Source of the DNA: Streptococcus oralis
Lineage (GTDB): Bacteria; Bacillota; Bacilli; Lactobacillales; Streptococcaceae
Assembly (NCBI GenBank): GCA_937930605.1
Contig: CALHBZ010000003.1
Location: forward strand, 1 to 5,759
Direction: 5' to 3'
DNA length: 5,759 bases
Below the pieces are notes generated by a model, which saw nothing but the letters and a program-made list of their open reading frames with translations, did not search any database and was not told the origin of the DNA. The position numbers and the translations under genes are program-made. This document shows, piece after piece, positions 1 through 4,522 of this stretch; within the stretch, counting starts at the first letter, position 1; each line of letters starts with the position of its first letter.

Positions 1-680
1 ACGATAGATTTTTTGTGGTATTCCTGCGAGAGAATCTCTTCAGAGAAGTAGAAGGAGTTGTGAGTCCCTTGGTCATAGCTCAGGTAAGGGAAGTTCTCCA
101 AGTCTTCTAGTTTAACCTTATCTTTCTTTGCCAGAGGGTTGGTTTTGCTGACAAAGATATGGGGCTGGGCTGTAAAGAGATGGTGGGCCAAGAGGTGGTT
201 GTCATCCAGCATTTTCGTTAAAACATCTCTGTTATAACTGTTCAAAAAGAGGACACCGACTTCACTACGGAAGTTCTTGACATCGTCGATAATCTCCCAA
301 GTCCGAGTTTCACGAAGGAAAAGCTCGTATTTTTCCATATCACTTTTCTTAAGTAGCGATACAAAGGCATTGACTACAAAGGCATAGTGCTGAGAGGAAA
401 CGCTGAAAAGTTCACGATGGGCGACAGGATTTTTATAGCGTTCTTCCAGAAGCTGGGTTTGCTCGACAACTTGACGGGCATAGGAGAGAAATTCCATCCC
501 ATCACGGGTCAAGGTAATGCCCTTGGGATTGCGAATAAAGATTTCAATACCCATTTCATTTTCCAAATCTCGAACGGCATTAGAGAGACTGGGTTGGGTG
601 ATAAAGAGTTGCTTGGCTGCTTCATTCATAGAGCCAGTTTCGACGATTTTGATAATATAGTGTAGTTGTTGAATTCTCAT
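1..680 (-). CDS. LysR-family transcriptional regulator, CpsY/MtaR-like (partial, C-terminus off the left edge)
   Basis: This is a DNA-binding regulator of the LysR family, read on the minus strand from the ATG at 680-678. The visible 226 residues begin MRIQQLHYIIKIVETGSMN. They hold the winged helix-turn-helix at about residues 1-60 (S17-M-N-E-A-A-K-Q-L, then the recognition segment TQPSLSNAVRDLE), followed by a linker helix and the start of the periplasmic-binding-protein-like effector domain from about residue 91. Family members are about 300 residues, so roughly 70 are missing because of the window edge, not a mutation. From memory, the N-terminus resembles streptococcal CpsY/MtaR regulators, which control methionine uptake and surface or capsule functions. 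That sub-assignment is tentative. The ATG has no good Shine-Dalgarno and sits very close to a -10 box. The next in-frame ATG (residue 18) would destroy the DNA-binding domain, so the first is the likely start. The gene is divergent from everything else and need not belong to the peptide module. Confidence 0.93.
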   Translation of the reverse strand, partial: MRIQQLHYIIKIVETGSMNEAAKQLFITQPSLSNAVRDLENEMGIEIFIRNPKGITLTRDGMEFLSYARQVVEQTQLLEERYKNPVAHRELFSVSSQHYAFVVNAFVSLLKKSDMEKYELFLRETRTWEIIDDVKNFRSEVGVLFLNSYNRDVLTKMLDDNHLLAHHLFTAQPHIFVSKTNPLAKKDKVKLEDLENFPYLSYDQGTHNSFYFSEEILSQEYHKKSI

Positions 681-686
681 GCTTTT

Positions 687-716
687 ATTGTACCACACTT
701 GCGGAAGAATGGGCAA
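687..716 (-). promoter_or_regulatory. Extended -10 promoter of the LysR gene
   Basis: On the minus strand the sequence reads TGGTACAAT, an extended -10 element (TGn followed by TACAAT at 692-687). A partial -35, TTGCCC at 716-711, lies 18 bases upstream. Only six bases separate the -10 from the start ATG, so transcription would begin at or next to the start codon, giving a leaderless or nearly leaderless mRNA. This is inferred from sequence only. Confidence 0.55.
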
Positions 717-803
717 AGAAGATAGAAAAATCAGGAGCATTGTGTGAGTCTCTGTAAAGTAACTAAGAAGAAAATTCTAAATAATTTAAGAAATAGTGTA
801 AAA

Positions 804-835
804 AAGTAGCTGAGCAAGTGATTGTTTAGCTGTTT
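804..835 (+). other. Intergenic RNA hairpin with GUGA tetraloop, possible terminator
   Basis: Bases 804-817 can pair with 822-835 around the loop GTGA, giving a stem of 14 pairs that includes four G-U wobbles. GTGA fits the stable GNRA tetraloop pattern. The wobbles make the stem better in + strand RNA than in minus strand RNA. An A-tract precedes it (800-805) and a moderately T-rich tail follows (833-842), so it may be a weak terminator, attenuator or the end of a small RNA. No gene ends just upstream on the + strand, and I see no convincing promoter for a small transcript. Confidence 0.35.
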
Positions 836-905
836 CTTTATTGAGAACTATAAAAATTTTACTTGAAAATAAGAAATTTGCACGATTTACTCATTATTTA
901 TCCAG

Positions 906-944
906 TACTAGAGTTTATACTAGTTATTGTAAAGATGATCATCT
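906..944 (+). promoter_or_regulatory. Candidate regulated promoter and operator of the peptide operon
   Basis: A good -10 box, TATACT, lies at 916-921, but no convincing -35 stands 16-18 bases upstream (the region is TTATTT-like). That is the usual look of an activator-dependent promoter. TACTAG is repeated directly at 906-911 and 918-923, bracketing the -10, and can also be read as the inverted pair ACTAG/CTAGT. Downstream of the expected start of transcription is a perfect 12-base palindrome, AGATGATCATCT, at 933-944. A strong ribosome binding site, AGGAAGGAGG (951-960), follows and serves the broken gene starting at 968. Promoter and operator roles are inferred. Confidence 0.4.
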
Positions 945-967
945 AAAAGAAGGAAGGAGGCAACCTT

Positions 968-1146
968 ATGGCTAAAAATACAAGTCGTCCAGAGATTAAT
1001 TCTCTAAGCTTCGAGGTTGAAAACTAAGAACTTTCCGGGAAATCAGAAGCTGGTGGTACACAGCTTTTAAAATGACACTAGCAGGTCGCTGTGGATTGTG
1101 TTTCACCTGTTCCTATGAGTGTACGACAAATAATGTTCGTTGTTAG
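968..1146 (+). pseudogene. Broken lanthipeptide-like precursor gene (first tandem copy)
   Basis: This is a degraded paralogue of the intact peptide gene that follows. It has a near-ideal ribosome binding site 7 bases before the ATG at 968 and encodes MAKNTSRPEINSLSFEVEN before a TAA at 1025-1027. The intact copy has CAA (Gln) at the matching position. A second lesion, loss of one base near 1052-1054, shifts the frame. Correcting both gives a 59-residue product that continues QELSGKSEAGWYTAFKMT and ends at TAG 1144-1146. The C-terminal half carries GRCG, FTCSYECTT and NNVRC. The repaired peptide would have five cysteines (42, 45, 48, 52, 59), against three in the intact copy. Leader and core otherwise align residue for residue with the second copy, which indicates tandem duplication followed by decay. 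As it stands only a 19-residue leader fragment would be made. Two sequencing errors are possible but less likely. Confidence 0.8.
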
Positions 1147-1186
1147 ATAAAACAAAAGGTAAATTCTAGTATTTTATTACAAAACA

Positions 1187-1215
1187 TTGACAACACTTTG
1201 ATTTAGTGTTATATT
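1187..1215 (+). promoter_or_regulatory. Strong promoter with a dyad in its spacer, before the intact peptide gene
   Basis: A consensus -35, TTGACA at 1187-1192, and an extended -10, TGT-TATATT (TATATT at 1210-1215), are separated by exactly 17 bases. The spacer carries the inverted repeat AACACT (1192-1197) N7 AGTGTT (1205-1210), whose arms touch both promoter boxes. That is an ideal place for a repressor or regulator dimer. The expected transcription start (about 1221-1223) falls inside the Shine-Dalgarno AAGGAG (1219-1224), so the leader of this transcript would be only about 10-12 bases. Confidence 0.65.
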
Positions 1216-1232
1216 TACAAGGAGAAATACAA

Positions 1233-1409
1233 ATGAAACAAGACAACTTTGAGATTGATTCTTTGGATTATGAAATTAATAGCCAAGAGTTGAATGGTAA
1301 ATCTGCTGCAGGGTGGCGTACGGCTGTTAGATTAACAGTACAGGGTCGCTGTGGTTGGTGGTTTACACATTCTTATGAATGTACTTCGCCAAACGTGCGC
1401 TGTGGATAA
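1233..1409 (+). CDS. Putative lanthipeptide-like (bacteriocin) precursor peptide, 58 aa
   Basis: This short peptide has a leader-plus-core layout typical of modified bacteriocins. The ATG at 1233 is preferred because AAGGAG lies 8 bases before it; an upstream in-frame GTG (1206) overlaps the -10 box. Residues 1-27 are acidic (D4, E7, D9, D12, E14, E19) and end ELNGKSAAG, a possible small-residue cleavage site. An FEID stretch (residues 6-9) faintly recalls the FNLD box of class I leaders. Residues 28-58 are cationic, with three cysteines (40, 50, 57) and six Ser/Thr (T30, T35, T45, S47, T51, S52), enough for three thioether rings. The segment T45-H-S-Y-E-C50 fits the T-x-S/T-x-E-C motif of mersacidin and lacticin 481-type lantibiotics, where it forms a lipid II-binding ring. 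No LanM, LanBC, LanT or peptidase is in the window, so modification is inferred. It could instead be an unmodified or disulfide-bonded bacteriocin or a signalling peptide. Confidence 0.72.
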   Translation: MKQDNFEIDSLDYEINSQELNGKSAAGWRTAVRLTVQGRCGWWFTHSYECTSPNVRCG

Positions 1410-1414
1410 AACTA

Positions 1415-1435
1415 CCTCCATTCTTTGAGAGGAGG
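1415..1435 (+). promoter_or_regulatory. Hairpin that sequesters the Shine-Dalgarno of the 35-residue peptide gene
   Basis: CCTCC (1415-1419) is a perfect complement of GGAGG (1431-1435), the ribosome binding site of the gene at 1441. Inside it TCT (1422-1424) pairs with AGA (1428-1430) around a three-base loop, with a two-base bulge on the left arm. No T-run follows, so this is not a classic terminator. It looks like translational control, or an mRNA-stabilising or processing hairpin, between the precursor gene and the downstream gene. Function is inferred. Confidence 0.5.
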
Positions 1436-1440
1436 ATAAA

Positions 1441-1548
1441 ATGGAAGGAATTATTGGAACACTAGGCTTCTATGCACCTGTACTGGTCTTAGGAGTTATT
1501 GTCATAGGAATTGTTTACTTTATGAAAAAAAGAAACAATCGAAAATAA
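1441..1548 (+). CDS. Small single-pass membrane peptide, 35 aa, possible immunity or accessory peptide
   Basis: The 35-residue product starts MEGIIGTLGFYAPVLVLGVI. One hydrophobic helix spans about residues 4-28, followed by a strongly basic tail KKRNNRK, predicting N-out/C-in insertion by the positive-inside rule. The start has GGAGG 5 bases upstream, held in a hairpin. The gene lies 31 bases after the intact precursor and just before a strong terminator, so the two are almost certainly co-transcribed. Small basic single-span membrane proteins in bacteriocin operons often give self-immunity or help export, and that is the most likely role here. Its size, a proline within the membrane span, the charged tail and the occluded ribosome site also recall Fst-like type I toxins, but no antisense RNA promoter is evident. 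A leaderless bacteriocin is a third possibility. I do not recognise the family. Confidence 0.7.
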   Translation: MEGIIGTLGFYAPVLVLGVIVIGIVYFMKKRNNRK

Positions 1549-1558
1549 TCAATATCGA

Positions 1559-1588
1559 CCGATACTTAAAAAAGTATCGGCTTTTTTT
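1559..1588 (+). terminator. Rho-independent terminator of the peptide operon
   Basis: A perfect 9-base-pair stem, CCGATACTT (1559-1567) with AAGTATCGG (1572-1580), encloses an AAAA loop and is followed by seven T residues (1582-1588). It lies 10 bases after the stop codon of the 35-residue peptide gene and separates the peptide operon from the ABC transporter operon. Confidence 0.95.
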
Positions 1589-1640
1589 ATAGCGTAAATA
1601 TATTGCACAAAATACTCATGGCAAACCTTGAAAGAAACCG

Positions 1641-1670
1641 TATAATGAGAGTGTAAAAAAGAAACGGAGG
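1641..1670 (+). promoter_or_regulatory. Promoter -10 and ribosome binding site of the ABC transporter operon
   Basis: A consensus -10, TATAAT, occupies 1641-1646, about 30 bases before the start codon. The positions expected for the -35 (about 1617-1624) read ATGGCA-like and match poorly; TTGAAA at 1628-1633 is too close to serve. A strong -10 with a poor -35 suggests activation by a response regulator, which suits an inducible resistance transporter. GGAGG at 1666-1670 is the ribosome binding site. Activator dependence is inferred. Confidence 0.55.
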
Positions 1671-1676
1671 AATGAA

Positions 1677-2414
1677 ATGATGAAACAGCTTATTGTGACA
1701 GGATTAACGAAAACATTTGGTCAAGGGGATAATATCGTTCATGCTTTATTAGATGTGAACTTGTCCGTTGAAAAAGGTGAATTTCTGGCAATTATGGGGG
1801 CTAGTGGTAGTGGAAAAACAACACTTCTCAACTGTATTTCAACGATTGATAAACCAACATCAGGTGAGATTCGATTTGAAGATTTTGACATCATCCATGC
1901 CAAGGAAAATGAACTAGCTGACTATCGTGCTAAAAACATTTCCTATATTTTCCAAGCTTACAACTTGGTGGAAACCTTGACGGTCTATGAAAATATCGTT
2001 CTACCTCTTCAAATTCAGGGGAAAAATATCAAAAAACATCAGGATAAGATTGAGGAAATTTTGGATAAGTTGGCCATCCAAAACTTAAAAGATAAGTTTC
2101 CTAATCAGTTATCAGGTGGTCAACGACAACGTGTGGCAACTGCTAGAGCCTTGATTGATGATTCTAAACTGATTATCGCAGATGAGCCGACAGGAGCTTT
2201 GGACTCTGCCAATTCTGAAAAACTGATGGCACTTTTGCAGGAAATCAATAAAAGTTTTGGTATTACCATTTTACTGGTTACGCATGACCCTGCCGTAGCC
2301 AAGTACTCTTCACGGATGGTGCTACTTAGCGATGGAAAGATTATGGATGATTTGGAACGTAACAGCTTATCTAATGAACAGTATTTGCAAGAGATTTACA
2401 GCCGTACCAGATAG
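1677..2414 (+). CDS. ABC transporter ATP-binding protein, BceA/MacB type
   Basis: This 245-residue cytoplasmic ATPase powers the permease encoded next to it. All nucleotide-binding motifs are intact: Walker A GASGSGKTT at 41-49, Q-loop glutamine Q93, signature LSGGQ at 145-149, Walker B LIIADE at 165-170 with catalytic E170, D-loop GALD at 173-176, and switch histidine H203. The length and the phrase ADEPTGALDS are typical of the MacB/LolD/BceA branch, whose members work with FtsX-type permeases instead of moving substrate through a conventional channel. In BceAB systems ATP hydrolysis frees lipid II-cycle intermediates from antimicrobial peptides such as bacitracin, nisin or mersacidin. Translation may start at ATG 1677 or at the adjacent ATG 1680; GGAGG is 6 or 9 bases upstream. 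The gene ends 12 bases before the permease gene, so the two form one operon. The link to the peptide genes upstream is inferred from position. Confidence 0.95.
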   Translation: MMKQLIVTGLTKTFGQGDNIVHALLDVNLSVEKGEFLAIMGASGSGKTTLLNCISTIDKPTSGEIRFEDFDIIHAKENELADYRAKNISYIFQAYNLVETLTVYENIVLPLQIQGKNIKKHQDKIEEILDKLAIQNLKDKFPNQLSGGQRQRVATARALIDDSKLIIADEPTGALDSANSEKLMALLQEINKSFGITILLVTHDPAVAKYSSRMVLLSDGKIMDDLERNSLSNEQYLQEIYSRTR

Positions 2415-2426
2415 GAGGAGGAGAGT

Positions 2427-4442
2427 ATGTATCCAAAATTGATTTTACGAAATGTATTTCGAAATTTACAGACCTATACCATCTATTTTTTCAGTCTGAC
2501 CTTGATTTATAGCTTGCTCTACGCTTTTAATGCTTTACCAAGCCATCCAGTGATGCAAAGTTTATCAGGAGCAAAGGAAATGTTAACGACGGTGATGAGC
2601 CAGTACATGGGCTTGCTTTCCTATCTGATTCTATCGGCGATTGCCTTTCTCGTCGTTTATTCTACAAACTTTGTCCTGGGACGGCGCAAGAAAGAGCTGG
2701 GACTTTATGCAACGCTGGGAATGAAGAAGAAGCAGATTATCCGTACCTTGTTCTTTGAAACCATGCTGGTCAATATCTTTTCCTTGATTCTGGGTTTCTT
2801 GCTTGGAGTGATCTTACTGGTCATTCTAGTTAAGATTGCATCTGAGTTTTTTATGGCCAATTACTTTGGTAGTCTGTTTTTCTTTGATAGCAAGTCTGTC
2901 ATCTTACTAGTTTATTCCTATTTGGTAACCAGTTTTATTGTTGGTGTCATGGACATTCTTACCTTTAGAAAGCAAAATATCATTGCACTCATTCAAGAAA
3001 ATGGGGTCAAGAAATCTGTCTTGGCAAAAGGCAAGCCAGTTCTTCAAGCACTTCTCTTTATTCTTTCGACAGCTGTTATCGGTTTTGGTGCTCTCTATTT
3101 TTCAGACTATCACCATCTATCACTCTTGAAAAGCTGGGGTATCTTACTTGTATCTGTCTTCGTGATTTTTGTGATTTTATTTTACAATACCTTGAGCCAT
3201 TTTATCTTGGTTTCCCTTAGAAAACTGCCTCAAACCTACTATAACAGACTAAACAGTTTTAAAATTCGTCAATTTTCAAAACAAGCTGACAGTAATTCGG
3301 TCACGTTGGCTGTCTTATCCTTGACCTTGACACTGGCTCTCAGCTTACTAGTTTTTAGTGGTAGTGCCTATACGACTATGAACCGAGAGCTGAACAAATA
3401 CTCACCTTATGACGTATCTGTCAATCTTTATCGTGGTCAAGAGTTCCAGTTTTCTCAGGAATCTGTAAAAGACAAATTGAAAGCAGATGGATTTGACTTT
3501 AACCTCATCAAAGAGGAGTACAGCTATCCTATCTATTCTAGTGATTTAACCTATAAAGATTTGATTGATACTAGCAATCTTTGGGCGCATGATAAGGAAC
3601 TTCCTGAATCAAAAGTACCGATTTTAGGAATTTCTGCCTACAATCATCTCCGCAAACTGCAAGGGAAAAAAGCGGTTGACTTGGTAGATAACCAATTTCT
3701 GGTCAATGCCAACTATAAAGGAACTGCCAAGCAGATTCAGGACTTTCTATCAACGACCAAAAACCTCACGATTAATGGTCATTCTCTCAATCTTGCATCT
3801 TCCAAGCCACTTGAAACAGTTTACTTTTTATCTTCAGTAGGTACAAATGACACAGGAACCTTGATTGTACCCGATAAGGTAGTAATTGGACTGACGGAAG
3901 ACCACATGACCTATGTTGCCAATTTCAAAGAAAATATTGACAAGCGGAAAGTAGAAACATTCTTGAGTCAGTGGATTGAAAAATACTATTTCACTCGTGA
4001 TGGTACAGAGTTGAATCCGTTCACCTATCAAACGAAAGGAAGAATTTTTGAGATTTATCTTGGATTTATGGGCGTCATCGTCTTTGTCATGATTTTTGTC
4101 AGTGTTATTTTTATCATTATTTCCCTCAGTATCTTGTCACTTCAAACTTCTACAAGTTCTTTGGATAGTGTCAATGATTATCAAATCTTATACCTTCTTG
4201 GGAATAAGAGAAAGCAAAATCGCTCTATTCTTTTGCAACAGATTCTAAGTTATTTCTTGGTTCCGCTGGTTATCGCAGGTCCGTTAGCACTTGCCTTGAG
4301 TACAGCTCTTTTGGGCTATTTTGAGAATTTCGCTAATACCAGCATTTCTATTGATATCACCTATCTGGGAGTAGCGGTTTTACTCTTTGTCCTTTACCTG
4401 CTAGTGACTTACAGAGTAAGTTGGCAAATTATTGAAAATTAA
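2427..4442 (+). CDS. BceB-type ABC transporter permease (FtsX-family, peptide resistance/sensing)
   Basis: This 671-residue membrane protein has the BceB layout of ten transmembrane helices, at about 16-37, 59-84, 110-136, 157-179, 205-225, 236-262, 291-316, 541-569, 601-629 and 644-665. A large extracellular domain of about 220 residues (317-540) lies between helices 7 and 8. That domain is the hallmark of the family and the main determinant of which peptide is recognised. The charged loop after helix 2 (GRRKKELGLYATLGMKKKQ, 85-103) and its counterpart near 580-596 are the FtsX-type coupling regions that contact the ATPase. Family length is about 620-670 residues, so the gene is complete. 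GGAGGAGG lies just upstream of the ATG. In known systems the transporter both removes antimicrobial peptides from lipid carriers and acts as co-sensor for a histidine kinase. Here it probably gives immunity to the adjacent lanthipeptide-like product or to a competitor's peptide, but the substrate cannot be read from sequence. Confidence 0.93.
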   Translation: MYPKLILRNVFRNLQTYTIYFFSLTLIYSLLYAFNALPSHPVMQSLSGAKEMLTTVMSQYMGLLSYLILSAIAFLVVYSTNFVLGRRKKELGLYATLGMKKKQIIRTLFFETMLVNIFSLILGFLLGVILLVILVKIASEFFMANYFGSLFFFDSKSVILLVYSYLVTSFIVGVMDILTFRKQNIIALIQENGVKKSVLAKGKPVLQALLFILSTAVIGFGALYFSDYHHLSLLKSWGILLVSVFVIFVILFYNTLSHFILVSLRKLPQTYYNRLNSFKIRQFSKQADSNSVTLAVLSLTLTLALSLLVFSGSAYTTMNRELNKYSPYDVSVNLYRGQEFQFSQESVKDKLKADGFDFNLIKEEYSYPIYSSDLTYKDLIDTSNLWAHDKELPESKVPILGISAYNHLRKLQGKKAVDLVDNQFLVNANYKGTAKQIQDFLSTTKNLTINGHSLNLASSKPLETVYFLSSVGTNDTGTLIVPDKVVIGLTEDHMTYVANFKENIDKRKVETFLSQWIEKYYFTRDGTELNPFTYQTKGRIFEIYLGFMGVIVFVMIFVSVIFIIISLSILSLQTSTSSLDSVNDYQILYLLGNKRKQNRSILLQQILSYFLVPLVIAGPLALALSTALLGYFENFANTSISIDITYLGVAVLLFVLYLLVTYRVSWQIIEN

Positions 4443-4446
4443 GTCA

Positions 4447-4481
4447 AATACCAGAGTTGCCTATCCGACAATTCTGGTATT
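4447..4481 (+). other. Hairpin between permease and kinase genes (dyad or weak terminator)
   Basis: Bases 4447-4459 pair with 4469-4481 (AATACCAGAGTTG with CAATTCTGGTATT), 13 pairs with one G-U, around a nine-base loop. It starts 5 bases after the permease stop codon. There is no T-run, only TGTGTT, so termination would be weak and partial read-through into the kinase gene is likely. The dyad also covers the spacer and -35 region of the kinase promoter and could act as an operator. Confidence 0.55.
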
Positions 4482-4482
4482 G

Positions 4483-4491
4483 TGTTATAAT
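4483..4491 (+). promoter_or_regulatory. Extended -10 promoter of the histidine kinase gene
   Basis: TGT followed by TATAAT (4486-4491) is a consensus extended -10 element. The -35 position is poor, as is common when an extended -10 is present. Transcription would start near 4498. AGGAAG (4508-4513) then lies 9 bases before the ATG at 4523. The element shares TGTTATA with the -10 of the peptide promoter at 1207-1215. Confidence 0.6.
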
Positions 4492-4522
4492 GATATTAAA
4501 GTAGTTCAGGAAGTGGATACAT

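Noticed and set aside
387..665. A 92-codon open frame on the + strand
   Set aside because: It lies antisense within the LysR gene, whose minus-strand frame has a clear helix-turn-helix and family sequence. The + frame has no ribosome binding site and no recognisable features.
775..790. Possible CiaR-type repeat (TTTAAG at 785-790 with a TTCTAA-like copy upstream)
   Set aside because: The upstream copy matches poorly, the spacing is 4 instead of 5, and no -10 box follows at the right distance. The hairpin at 804-835 also lacks the anti-Shine-Dalgarno features of cia-dependent small RNAs.
1206..1232. Upstream GTG start for the intact precursor, adding nine residues
   Set aside because: The GTG overlaps the extended -10 box, has no ribosome site, and the transcript probably starts downstream of it. 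AAGGAG points to the ATG at 1233, which also matches the length of the paralogue.
1415..1440. Hairpin after the precursor gene as a transcription terminator
   Set aside because: The stem is followed by ATAAAATGG, not a T-run, and the right arm is the ribosome binding site of the next gene.
795..1661. Exact 12-base repeat AGTGTAAAAAAG at 795-806 and 1650-1661
   Set aside because: Mostly an A-tract in AT-rich DNA. The second copy follows a -10 box but the first does not, so there is no shared context to suggest function.
2120..4031. Short open frames antisense or out of frame within the ATPase and permease genes (2120-2302, 2938-3129, 3834-4031)
   Set aside because: All are shadows of well-supported genes and have no ribosome sites or family features.
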